NCBI RefSeq assembly: GCF_918797505.1 | Contig: NC_092793.1 | Location: forward strand, 71,543,660 to 71,607,659 | DNA from: Bemisia tabaci | Lineage: Eukaryota; Arthropoda; Insecta; Hemiptera; Aleyrodidae | Direction: 5' to 3' | DNA length: 64,000 nucleotides | Shown here: piece by piece, positions 32,826 through 43,599 of the stretch | Layout: each line of letters begins with the position of its first letter | Numbering within the stretch: the first letter of the stretch is position 1 | Translations under genes and position numbers: made by a program | The notes under the pieces: generated by a model | The model's input: the letters and a program-made list of their open reading frames with translations, nothing else | The model's database searches: none | What the model was told of the DNA's origin: nothing

Positions 32826-33290
32826 GGCAATCCCGCCCAGGAAATAAACAAATATCAATATATCGAGCAAATTTTGCTAAAATACGAGTTATGCTTTTCA
32901 CTCCTCGTAAAGAGAGAGCTGAAACAGTGTAGAAGCATACTTCAGCAGTCTACTGATGGAAAATCTCTTCCGAAAACCCTAAATTAAATCTACATGAGAC
33001 TAAGCGCCAATATATCGTAATCAAACTGGGAATTTTGCGTTGTTTCATTTTGCTTTAATTTAGGGTTTCCGGAAGAGATTTTCCATCAGTAGCTGACTGC
33101 TAAAGTACGTTTCTATATTGTTTCAGCTCTTTCTTTACGAGGAACCTTCTTTCTTTCTTTTTCACCAATAGACTGTTTAAGTATGCATGCATACACTGTT
33201 TCAGTTTTTTTTTACGAAGATTGAAAAGCAAAAATCGTAATTCAGCAAATTTTTTTCGATATATCCATGTTAGTTTACATCCTGGGAGAA
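32826..33290. mobile_element. Inverted-repeat element with about 170-bp ends
   Basis: The left half (from CAATCCCGCCCAGGAAATAA through ATATATCGAGCAAATTTTGC, AAAGAGAGAGCTGAAACAGT, to CCCTAAATTAAA) pairs with the right half. The right half has an extra partial duplication (a second ACTGTTTCAG block at about 33190-33210). No ORF. Confidence 0.75.
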
Positions 33291-33625
33291 ATCACCTTAC
33301 CACGACGCTCACGAGTGCTGTGCCTCTCGATTTCTTCATTTCGTCACCTTTCGGTCAAAGTATAACACGCGTCATTTCCACTTAGGCACTGCGTTGCCAA
33401 ACTTCTCAAATTCGTCCAATTTTTCCGCCAAAACTAATGAGCATAATCACTTGAAAAGTTCGCCTTTTATTTCTTCTGTTGTTAAAATTAATCCCTGAAT
33501 TTTTCATGAGAGCATATACAAAAGTTTTAAATGAAAGGGTAAAGCAGTATTGAGATTTCCGGAAACATAGCGTACAGGCGCAAATGGCGCTTATGATACT
33601 TAGGGCGAAAGGTGACCATTAAATA

Positions 33626-33767
33626 GGACTACCCTTTGCAATCTGGCTCATCTATAAAAACACTCATTTGCATGGATGAACTAATGGTACTTACTTGGTT
33701 TCTAAACTGAGCTAAATACATATGATTAAGTTGATACATTTAAGTACCCAATTGAAAAAAGTAGTCC
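33626..33767. mobile_element. GGACTGC-type MITE, diverged copy 3
   Basis: GGACTACCCTTTGCAATCTG..AGTAGTCC, with TGAACTAATGGTACTTACTT in the middle matching the family's CTAATGGCAC block. Flanks AATA/AATT. Confidence 0.75.
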
Positions 33768-33889
33768 AATTTTTCCTTACTCCGTGCGCTCACAAAAAAT
33801 AGGCCTCGTGCGTTCAATCGTCAATATCGCGAAATACCCTTTTTCCTCACAAATGGACTACTAGACAGGGTGCGGATTTAAGCATTCTG

Positions 33890-34333
33890 CTACATGTTTC
33901 TTAACCAGAATTTCACGAAGAACACGATTTGCGCAACGAAAACTAATGAAACAAACTCCAAACGAAGATATTGCCCTTTTTATTTCGCATTGGTTACGAG
34001 GAATTTGAACTGCCCGCTGACAAGAAATTCAAAGCTCTACGTGAGTCAAATCGCGCACTACAACGATTTCAACAAGCTTCTCAATCGAGTAATGTTCATT
34101 TCCCACCATGTGTTGTTCAAACTATAAGCAATTTGCTACAGCTGAACCAAAGCGTCAAAATTGAGGTTGCCAGATTTTTATATCGCACAGACTGTTATGA
34201 TAACGTTTAGCGCACGATGTGAATCACGCAGAGCATTGAGTTTTCATAAGCGGGTGGTTTGAATTCACGCATAAAGAATCATTAAATATCTTTAGAAGAA
34301 GTTGATTTTCGTAATTTTTGTTGTGCGCAGGCC
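33890..34333. other. Short stretch with overlapping small ORFs
   Basis: ORFs of 77 and 79 codons overlap at 33894-34210. The second reads AHYN.FNKLLNR-like or EFELPADKKFKALRESNRA in alternative frames. No domain recognised; not called as a gene. Confidence 0.3.
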
Positions 34334-34812
34334 TTATTTGGCAATGCAATTTACTGGAGTTAGGTTCCAACCTAAGAATACAACTATTTAAACTTTGGTG
34401 TGTTGCACAGTATCACTCACAATTGAAGGCGTTTTATATTGGCCCGACCGCGACCTACGGAGAGCGGAGTCTTGATGTGTTTACTTGGGGGGTAATATTT
34501 GCTTTGAACACGTCGAATGCAAAATGTTTAATTGATTTTCATTTGTAGTGTCACGGAGCGCCTAAAATGACGTTTCGGGTTAAAATAAAGTTAGACCTTA
34601 TATCAAACAAAAATTGAAAGTCTGAATTTTTCATGCCAAGAGGCTCCTCTCCAATGGCGAGGACAACACATCAAGACTCCGCTCTCCGTAGGTCGCGGTC
34701 GGGCCAATATAAAACGCCTTCAATTGTGAGTGATACTGTGCAACACACCAAAGTTTAAATAGTCGTATTCTTAGGTTGGAACCTAACTCCAGTAAATTGC
34801 ATTGCCAAATAA
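34334..34812. repeat. Inverted repeat, 148-bp arms with one mismatch seen
   Basis: 34334-34481 is the reverse complement of 34665-34812 (coordinate sum 69146), outer ends TTATTTGGCAATGC. The 183-bp spacer is unrelated. One base differs (AATACAACTA versus AATACGACTA). Near-identity of the arms implies a young or gene-converted element; no clear target duplication. Confidence 0.93.
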
Positions 34813-34829
34813 ATCATCGACTATGGATA

Positions 34830-35588
34830 TTATCCTATTAAAAGCTATGGCTAAAAATCGATTTTTAAAGTGCCCGTTGCGAGCATTCTGATGATCGATC
34901 CTTTTCCTTATATTTAAATGGTAGATCAATCGATACATCGCAAGGCAGATTCCAACTAGACAAACTAATGAGGGTTCGCAATTAACAGGGCCAGAAATTC
35001 GAAGTCAATACACAAAATTTCTTGGCTCTAAGAAAGTGGTTTCAGAATCAAAGACAATCCCTGAGATGATAAAGACACGGCTTTTGATTTAACGCCTCGT
35101 CCGCAGCGAGGATTGCTGGGAGTGATGTTCAAAAGGGAATATGAAAAACATTAAAATGTACTGTGCAAGCAAAACATTTCAAAGAGGGCTTTCAAGCAAT
35201 TTGCGAGATCTCCATTCTTTTTCCTTTGGCTTGCCAGTACAAATAGTATTGGACAATCCGTTGATGTGCTCAACCATCTCCATCGCCGAGCGTTTGATGA
35301 GTCATTCTTCGCCTGTTTAAGATGATGAATTGGTGGGAAATACACGAAGAGCAGATTTGATGACGAAACGAGGCCGAGGAGTATCATCAAAAGATTCACA
35401 TCTATAGTAGTTCGTTAGGTCGCCTCACTTTAAACTACTGATTACTCCAATAGATCTGAGATTTTCTTCGACTTTGAAGCGGCCTGGTTTGCAAAGGGAA
35501 TTGTGACTAGCATTTTATGCTAAAAGGAACTCTACGTTGCACGCAAACCTTATGCCGATAGCCCCTCTAACTAAGCATACACAAGGGC
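34830..35588. other. Fragment of hAT-like MITE and unique flank
   Basis: 34840-34950 retains GATCGATCCTTTTCC and ATCAATCGATACATCGCAAG, matching the CAGTGGCGTGG family inside, without its ends. The rest is unique. Confidence 0.45.
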
Positions 35589-36513
35589 GGACCAAAGAAA
35601 ACCCCGGAATTTTGCAATAACTCGGCATAGGTTTACAATTTCCCGGTTGCTACCGTTAGAGGTAAAATAGGAGCTATGAATAATTTTGAGCCAAATTGCA
35701 ACGTTGTAGCACGTTTTCTTTCGTTTTGGTCAGCCTTTGCGTTCCCGTGAGCGGTGTTTGGCGAGCTCGTCGTTTTTTAGGATAGATGATATTCTCGGGC
35801 AATAAGTGGCTAATTCTGCCTTTGAGCGAATCTTGCAAGAAACATTCTCCATCAATGGATTCAGTGGAACGTGGGCAAAAGTTTTTTTTGGTTTCGTTTT
35901 AAATTTTGATTTATATGTATTGTTTAACGTAGACCGGGCTCCACGCGGCCGTCAAGGGCAAAAACGGTAAGTATATCGGGGATAAATTCGGCGACGACGC
36001 ATTTCAGGTCCAATTTTTCACAGCTATGTTTTGAATACTTTTGTATGACAACCCAGGGATATCTGTTAACTGATTAACAGGTCTTCAACGATTCTCACCA
36101 AGGTAAATGCGGATTTATTTCAATATTTGCTTTGTTTTAGAGCCAGGAAGACGTTTCAGGCGATAGAACATTACTTATAGAGCGAGGTATTCATATTTAC
36201 TCTTAAATTTTTCAAAAGGCATCCTTCAACAACAACATTTTAAAGGTTGACAGAGAGAGCCGTGTTTTCAACGCACCGGGTAAGAAAAAAAATCGAGTGC
36301 TAAATATTACTCGAGAAAATCAACTATCTTAAAAAAACGATGAACTCGCCAAACACCGCTTACGCGAAGGCTTACCAAAAACGAAAAAAACGTGCTACGA
36401 AGTTGCAGTTTGGCCCTAGGACTCTTCATTCCCTTCATTTCACCCCCTAGCGGCAAACCCGGTAATTTTCAACCAGTGCCAAGTTACAACGAAATTCCGG
36501 TTTCTTGGGTCTC
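35589..36513. mobile_element. Non-autonomous element with about 210-bp diverged terminal inverted repeats
   Basis: The left arm (CCCCGGAATTTTGCAATAAC ... TAGCACGTTTTCTTTCG ... GCGGTGTTTGGCGAGCTCGT) pairs imperfectly with the right arm (GGCGAGTTCATCG read in reverse, out to AACGAAATTCCGG). The centre, about 500 bp, has no ORF of note. Ends are not sharply defined and no target duplication was found. Arm divergence indicates age. Confidence 0.75.
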
Positions 36514-36589
36514 TTTTCGTGTACTACTACCACGTCTGTTATTGCCAGATGTAATTTGGCAATTTTTGTGCGAATTTTTGCACAAACAA

Positions 36590-36725
36590 TGAATTTTCTG
36601 CATAATGCGAAGCAAATTCCTTAAAATTCTAAAAGGAATCCTCACAAACCTTTTCTTGTAAGAAATGAAATTGTCCAGTTATTGGCAATAGCTGATGTGA
36701 CTTGGTTCCTTTTTGCGAAACTAGA
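36590..36725. mobile_element. Right-half fragment of the 18880-type MITE
   Basis: Shares GGAATCCTCACAAAC, CTTGTAAGAAAT and GGCAATAGCTGATGTGAC with 19030-19125. The left half is absent. Confidence 0.75.
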
Positions 36726-37182
36726 TCCATTTCCTTGTAGGTGCACAAGCTTAGCACTTGACGCGTTTTCCAAGTAACCAAACAGCGAATAAGGACTTAG
36801 ATGCACAGAGAGCGCAACGACCGAGTGCGAACCCACCGTTTGCTGCACCGAGCGCAAATTTGAATTTTTTTTTCCTCCCGGGTTTACGTGAAAGGAGAGG
36901 GATCGAAACAACTTTCAAAGGTCTTGCAAACTTCTAAACCTCTAAGCGCGTATATACTCATCTAGTTTACACCGAAACCAAGATGGGTTTTGTCGCTTGA
37001 AAAACGACCCGCAAAATCCATCAGACAAATTAAAAAAAGGGGAACTATCCGTTGTCTCTCGGGGAGTAATGTGGAAAGTGTAGGTAAAGTGTAAAGTGAT
37101 GGCGTGCCGTGTCAGCCATTAGCGCGCTCACGTTTAAATAGAGAGGAGATCCTTGCTCCCCGTATAGGGCGACCAAGTGAAC

Positions 37183-37202
37183 GGGGGGGGGGGGGGGGGG
37201 GG
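37183..37202 (+). repeat. Poly-G run, 20 bases
   Basis: Longest mononucleotide G tract in the window. Confidence 0.95.
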
Positions 37203-37560
37203 AGAAAGGAGCTGAAACTGGCTCGAAAACCGAGGAGTTTATAAATACAACGGGTAGGGACGTTATTTTCTGTTTTAGGAGGCGCCCCTCATAATTCCAA
37301 TGGTCCTGTGCCCTTGTAACACTGAGCATTCCCACCAACCACTCATTCTTTGATAGCGCCATTCGCAATTACTCCCTGATCCGATGGCCTATCGTTTCTA
37401 CTTCGTAAGTTCTCGGATAGTATCAGTATCATCTTGCATCCTTCCTCGCCACACGGCGACGGCCGACAAAACTGTGGGGCACGGATTGCACTGTTCGCGG
37501 AAGGTTCGGCTCGGAAAACGCTTGATTTGGCAAATTATTTTTTTTATTTAAAAAAAAAAA

Positions 37561-37918
37561 CACGGAAAAAAAGAGCACGGGATTGTTGGTTGGTACGGGA
37601 ATTTCCAATTAATTGTGGGGGAATACCTCAATTAATTTAAGTAATACCCGAATAAATTAGGTTATTAACCCAAATGTTGCGGCACTACTACAATTAATGG
37701 GACTACATTTTGCAATTTGGAAAAATAAATTCAAGCCCGGTTTAAGAACAACGTGTGTGTCATTAGTTTCCCTGTGCACATAAGTGTTTTTCCAGAAGAG
37801 CCAGAATTTATAGGTCCACATTGCAAAATGCAGTCCAATTGGAAATGCCCGCATCATCCAACAAATTTTGGTAGTACAACAATTTAAGGGGGTGACCCCG
37901 AACACTAATTTTTCCGTG
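37561..37918. mobile_element. MITE with CACGGAAAAAA ends, copy B
   Basis: Homologous to 1352-1939 (AATTAATTTAAGTAATACCC, CCAAATGTTGCGG, CATCATCCAACAAATT, GGGGTGACCCCGAACAC, TTTTTCCGTG). It lacks the minisatellite expansion and the CACTGG insertion found in copy A. It carries instead a different MITE at 37700-37836. Confidence 0.82.
37700..37836. mobile_element. GGACTGC-ended MITE, copy 4, nested
   Basis: 137 bp, again the same length as copies 1 and 2. Flanked by AATG/AATT. The uninterrupted homologue at about 1620-1636 reads CAATTAATTAGAATT, consistent with a 4-bp AATT duplication with one later change. Confidence 0.88.
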
Positions 37919-38768
37919 CGTGCTTTTCACGATCATTCTAGGTCTCATCCTCAGAAGTTTGAGTTGTGAGACATCTTACGGTAGTTTTCGTTTTATAGAG
38001 ATTTCATTTTTCAACAACCAAAAATCCAATTCGAGACTGCACCTCACTGTTGACTGTTTGCTCACGCGCAAAAAGAAGTATCAGGAGATTTGACAAAAAA
38101 CTCCGTAGATAAGTGAAGCTGCATTTTTTCTTATCGGACTATTTTCTTTTGGTAAGCAAAAGAATGAGGTCATTTTTTATGTAGATTTTCCAAGTGAAAA
38201 GTGATACACACGTAAACCTCGTAGATTGTGGATCGTATGTCGACGGTGAGTGTGAGCTCCTGGACGTAAAAAATTGTACTTTTCATATATTAAAGGCGCT
38301 TAAGGCAAACTAAAAATTAAAGACGTTACATTGAAACGATTTAAAAACGCGCAATAAAGGCAAACGTGGCTGAACAAAGGAGCAAACCGCCGCGCACTAT
38401 AAACGTTGGCAAAAATAAGCCAACTGTAAAATCAAATCAGACGTCTTGCTTGCGGCGATGGTTGTCGCACGCAAATTCTCATTTCTTTCAGCAATGACTC
38501 CCTCTCCCCCGAGAGGCCCTCATCTCCTCGAAATTTAGAGAACTCTTCCTCCTTGCTTTTTCCCGGACTCCTTTGCCAGCATTTTCTCTAAGCCATCAAA
38601 CTTTTCTGCCTGCTAAATCTTCTCCCCATTATTATACATTGGTTTCGTTTAAAACGAATTCAAAAGAATAAACACATGGGTACCGTGCATGAGGTAGTAT
38701 TCAAACTGAAATTTTATCCCTCTCCCCTTTAAATCCTTCATAATTTAGTTCTGTGGCTTACTTCTCTA
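37919..38768. other. Unique stretch, no gene seen
   Basis: No ORF over 60 codons and no recognised repeat. Confidence 0.4.
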
Positions 38769-38910
38769 CACTGGAAAAAAACACATTGGATCTAGAGTCC
38801 AGACTCTTAAAAACATCGACAAGAAAAAATACTCTTGATTCAATCAGATTTAAGCTTAAATCAAGAACCAAGCCTCTTAATTTGAGCGGATTTCCTTTTG
38901 ATCAAAGCTT
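38769..38910. mobile_element. CACTGG-ended MITE, copy 7, left half only
   Basis: Starts CACTGGAAAAAAACAC and stops abruptly in the middle at ATCAAAGCTT, joined to a small CTTCCAAATG/CTTTCCAAATG repeat. The right half is deleted. Confidence 0.88.
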
Positions 38911-39252
38911 CCAAATGCTTTCCAAATGCTTCCATCTGAATTTAGAAATTGCACTGACTTGATATCAATTTCAAGGTCTAGCTCGAGACAGGAGCATAAT
39001 ACATGACGCGAAAAATATCGATTTCGCTCAAAAATAAAGTGTCGTTGAGACCCAAAATCGCCCCCCCCTTTAAATTTCAATAAATACGGCTTTTTCTTAA
39101 CAGTGAAGAGTCTAAACTTAAAAATAATAATTATTACTTTTAGCCGGCCATCAAATCTCCTTAGTGAGATATAATTTGTTGCCAAACAGTGACGGTTAGG
39201 TGTTGTAGAGCGCAAGGTAGTGCTATAAAGCAAAAACTATAATATGGACCTA

Positions 39253-39472
39253 CAGGGTTATTCAAAAGTCATGCACCACTGGCCATAACTTTAGTTCTAA
39301 TTAAGATATCGATTTGTGGTTTGTGACGTTTTTCCTCATAATGAGAGCGAAACTTGTTTAGGTACTTCCCAGTTTTTGACACCCTCAGGGGGAGGGGGGC
39401 GGGGTGCAACTCAAAATTTTCAAATGGCCACCCTCCTAATGGCCAGTGGTGCGTGACTTTTGAAAAACCCTG
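39253..39472. mobile_element. CAGGGTTATTCAAAAGTC-ended MITE with TA duplication
   Basis: Ends CAGGGTTATTCAAAAGTCAT and GTGACTTTTGAAAAACCCTG pair over about 34 bp, both continuing into CACCACTGGCCAT. TA flanks both sides. Tc1/mariner-type relatives use a TA target; no transposase is present. Confidence 0.85.
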
Positions 39473-39474
39473 TA

Positions 39475-40440
39475 TATTACATTAAATAATACATAGAGAG
39501 GAATTTCAACACAAAATAACCCTAGCATTCGAATGAAAATTGTAAGAGAAAATGTCAGCTATAGTTTTCTTGAAGAATTTAATATTTATTCTTCTATCAC
39601 TTCTTCTCTCTTACTAATGGTTATTATATATATTCTTCTACCTCCTCTTCTCTCTTATTAATGGAAAAACATCATCTACTACAGTAGAGACCTTCCATCG
39701 TTAAAAAATGCCAGTAGAAGTTACAGAAATTTAAGATAAGGCTGGTTTCATTCATTAACGTTACGCTACACCCGTAATATCCTTTTTCAAGAGTTACCTT
39801 CCCAATTAATAGCCTCTGACCCTTCATCGATCCTCGCTTGATGCAAAATGGAACGGTTGCAAAATTAACGAGTGGAGCTCTTAATCAGAAGCTAGGCATG
39901 GTTCCGATGAGAATTAATTCGTGCAAGATTTTCAGCGGCATTAGCAACTCTGCGTTGGCTGCGTCGCCACCAGGGATTCAAACTTCGACTAATACGATCG
40001 ATCTCATGGAAAGTCCTCCAACTCCGAATCCATAGCTCAAGTAATTTCAGTTATTACTGAGAAGTTTTTGTTTATCCCCTATTCAGAGAATAATATTTTG
40101 TATGAGCGGGAAAATCCGACGCCGCTTTGTTCCGAGTTTCCTCGAGATAGAAATGGGGGGGGGGGGGGTTGTGGGGGTGGAAAAGGGAGCTTGCAGACCT
40201 CTGGAGGCGCGCTCTGCACAAGCTGCGGATAAGTAGAGAAGATAGGAGGCAGAGGGAGTTTATGAAATAAGTTGACAATAATGAACTTTCCGATGCAAAA
40301 AAGACTGTCAAATCGTGCAACTCCGCCAAAAAATAAATAAATAAATAACATACACACATAACGCTTGATAGCTTTGGGGAGCAAGTAGCATTTTTCCCAT
40401 TAATAGTCAAAGCAAGGTACAGCCGAGGAGTTTTCTAGTT
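39475..40440. other. Unique AT-rich stretch
   Basis: Contains a 14-base poly-G run, a short AAAT microsatellite (about 40331-40347) and duplicated TATTCTTCT / CTCTCTTA segments near 39590-39660. ORFs up to 112 codons on the minus strand run through the poly-G region and are not credible genes. Confidence 0.4.
40155..40168 (+). repeat. Poly-G run, 14 bases
   Basis: Mononucleotide tract. Confidence 0.9.
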
Positions 40441-41176
40441 GTGGATAATCCAGTTCAAAAAGGTTCAAAAAAATTTTTGAGACAACAATGGTGCGATAAA
40501 AAATGTACATGTAAAAAGAAATCATTCAAGTTAGTTAGTTATTATAATTTTAAGACTTTAGGAGAAAGAAAAGCTATAAATATACGTATCAACTCTCACC
40601 AAAACTGCTAATGACGTGAGAAGATATTTTTTTGGTTGTGCCTGGAACGTACCTGGAACAGAGAAAAAAATAGCATAATTTATGACAGGTCGATAATCAT
40701 AGTCTTGAAACTGACAAGAAGATTGGCCAGCACAGTTCTCGAAATACGACCTAGAGGATCAAATTAGTTCAGAGAGAACTATTTTGTTTTCTACTGAGAA
40801 GAGAAGTGTGCCCATTGTCTTCCTTCGCATGGGTGGCACATTGACTACTAAAATAAATTTATTTGTTCAAAACATGTTTTACTGTACTCAATACTTTGTT
40901 GGCGCACAAAATCGCAGGGAATTAGCGATTGTTGGGAATTGGATTAAGATTAACTTTTTTTTTTTTAAAAAAAAGGGGGGGCATGGATTACACGCCTTAA
41001 ATTTTAATAATAACGTCTATTCCCTTGGAGTGCAGAAAAACTGCGTGTGCTACATTTGAGAGTGCGTGTGATGATATCAGTCTCCTCAGTTGGGTAAAGG
41101 TTGAATAAGCAACTAAACAAACAGCGTGACAAAGCGCATAGTATCACTAGAAAATGAGGGCCCTCCAAACCGGTAC

Positions 41177-41293
41177 AGGTCCAGTTACACGATCAAATTG
41201 AGCCATCAAATTGGGCCTCTCATTGGCCGCATTCAGAATGCGACCAATGAGAGGCCCAATTTGATGGCTCAATTTGATCGTGTAACTGGACCT
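41177..41293. repeat. 117-bp near-perfect palindrome
   Basis: 58-bp arms around a single central base (41235) with one mismatch. Outer ends AGGTCCAGTTACACGATC. Essentially no loop, so it would extrude as a cruciform. Perhaps a tiny MITE. Confidence 0.95.
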
Positions 41294-41334
41294 TATGATT
41301 GTTTCGAAATATTTTTCCAACGAACCTGCATTGT

Positions 41335-41415
41335 TCCTGCGAGCACTATTTGCAATTTGCCTAGGCAATTTACAAGTCTCCTTTTACCAATCAGTGTTAG
41401 TTGCCTGTGACATGT
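41335..41415. mobile_element. Fragment of the AGGCAATT-type MITE
   Basis: Retains TGCAATTTGCCTAGGCAATTTACAAG and AGTTGCCTGTGACATG-like pieces of the 4891/23290 family ends. Too short to bound exactly. Confidence 0.4.
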
Positions 41416-43178
41416 AATTAACTAAAAGAAATAAATTTGCTGTAGAAATCATGATCCATTAAGGAAATTTTGTCAAGATCCCACTTTCTTCGAGACAATC
41501 CTAGGAGGAAACAATATGCCATTTTTTTCTTTAAGATTTCAAAAGTATTAATTTAAATTTAGAGAATGGTACGAAATTTTCATTGATTCGGATTCATTCC
41601 TCCAAATGATGCTGCCGACCAATTTTATTCCGGGGCAGAACCCTCTTTTGTTTCTCGAAAAACATTATTGATTTTGCATAGATAAGCTTCTTTTTCCTAC
41701 GAATATCATCCTACATCTCTCCTCTAAAGATAAGAAAACTCAATAGAAAGTTAGTGACTTTAAAATACACCTACCATACACCAACTTAAATGGAAAGAGA
41801 AGTGGTGACCGTATCTTTCTTTATTTTTCCACGAGCAGGTATTATATCGTTGGAAAATTAATTTCATAGAGAAAACTAGTAATTTTCAGCTATTTCTCAT
41901 AATGACTGTCACATAAAGTTGACTTGACGGAAAAGAACTCCAAGATGAAGAGAAGAGTTAGATGAAGGGCGGATAAACGTCTTGCTCCTTGACATAACAT
42001 GATGGAGAACAAAGCGACGGAATGCGAGGTTCTCAGACGACAACCAAGAGGTAAATATCGGTGGGATGAAGGCTCATTTTCACTGAATTCACGATGCATT
42101 ATTCACTTTATAACAACATTCCTCACGCACTAATACTCTTACTCTTATTCCACCATCCGGTCCTACTCCCTTCCCCAGCTTTGAAGAACTTATCAAACTG
42201 ATTAACTTTCTATCCGTCGACCTCTCTCCTCCCCTTTCCTATCCCTTCCTCCTCTTCTCCAGCTTCCTTCACATTGTGTACTCTTTTATCTCACCTTCAA
42301 GTCACACAGGCCTCCCTTATGAGTTACTGAAGAAGTCTGGATGCAGAGAGATATTATAATTCACTTCCGTCACTTGATACAAAGCCTCTAGTGTATTTTC
42401 CGGTCGCAGAGAGAAAGCTACCTGATTAGTTGATATATAACTAAAATGGTAAGAGCGTGAGTGTGATGGAAAATTTGAAGGAAAAGAATGTGCATGTGCT
42501 CCACGGCTTGCTTTTGTCTCTCACATTAAAATAATAAAGCCTTATTGATGACTCTAGAATGATACACTGTATCGTAGTGTACTGAAAAAGGTCAGTTGAT
42601 CGAAATTGCAGAAATATCGTGTACACGTCCAGGATTGGAGCGCCTTCGATTCGAGTGATACTTCCCGCCTTACCGTTAAGTTAGTTTAGTTGCGTGACCT
42701 AACTTAACCCAACTTGACTCTGTTGTGATCGATTCCCGAGCTTCGTGACCGATCAGAGTAATAAAACTATGGCATATTCAATTACAGCAGAGATAAAATT
42801 TGTTCCAATGTTCCGGCATTACTTTATAGATGTTATTTTTTACGAGAAAATTCATTAAATGGTTTTTCTTCAAGTTCTCCATGAAATTTTATTATTTTGC
42901 AGGTTTGGTTGATGCATGCAATCTCGACTCCTGTCCGACCCATTTTAGTGAAACTTGGTATATAAAGGGGTATCTGTAGACGGGAAACTCGAATTTTAAA
43001 GCATATTTTCAAACTTTGAAAATCCAAAATGGCAAATAAGGCCTATAATACTATCTCAGCTCCTGTTCCATCCATTTTAGTAATCTCCCTGTCTGTAATA
43101 AATACCTTTGAGTTTTAAGAGAAAGGTTTTATTTATCTTCTTCTTCTTTTAAGAACAAAAAACCACTTTTTCATATTT
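41416..43178. other. Unique AT-rich stretch, no gene seen
   Basis: ORFs are all below 70 codons. A pyrimidine-rich part (about 42130-42300) stands out. No repeat copy recognised. Confidence 0.4.
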
Positions 43179-43254
43179 GGACGTATTTATGCTAAAAAGA
43201 ACTATGTGACATGCAAACCCTATACTTATAATTCCTTTTAGCATAAATGCGCCC
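43179..43254. mobile_element. GGACGTATTT-type MITE, short copy 4
   Basis: Only 76 bp: GGACGTATTTATGCTAAAAA ... TTTTAGCATAAATGCGCCC, flanked by ATTT on both sides. A close relative lies at 48500. Confidence 0.85.
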
Positions 43255-43415
43255 ATTTGTGACTGGTAAGTTCAAATATTGAAAGGATTGAGAGGATTGA
43301 TGCAAGAGGGGAATTCACTATTGAGAGAACGGCTTCCAAAGTTATAAGTTGAAAATTTCCAAATAAGTTCGACTTATTGGCTCTGTATTCCATAAATTGA
43401 AGAAAAAAAAGAAAG

Positions 43416-43444
43416 AAAAAAAAAAAAAAAAAAAAAAAAAAAAA
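43416..43444 (+). repeat. Poly-A run, about 29 bases
   Basis: Preceded by interrupted GAAAGA. No retrotransposon 3' end recognised to its left. Confidence 0.9.
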
Positions 43445-43599
43445 CAGAGTTATGACTTTGAAGAAATATCATTGTGTTTTTCATCCAGTTGAAGTTTCCA
43501 CGAAATATAATGATATATCATTACGAAAGACCGGCGATTAAACGACTAAGTAACACGTTTTTACAAAAAAAAGCCATAAGGAAATTGGGATAAAAAAAT

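Noticed and set aside
30342..32932. Several 65-113-codon ORFs on both strands
   Set aside because: All are translations of the CACTGG-family palindromes (recurrent KNTLDSI and ESRVFFL-like strings) and reflect the repeat, not genes.
43416..43444. Poly-A tail of a processed pseudogene or LINE
   Set aside because: No coding or retrotransposon 3' sequence precedes it and no flanking duplication was found.
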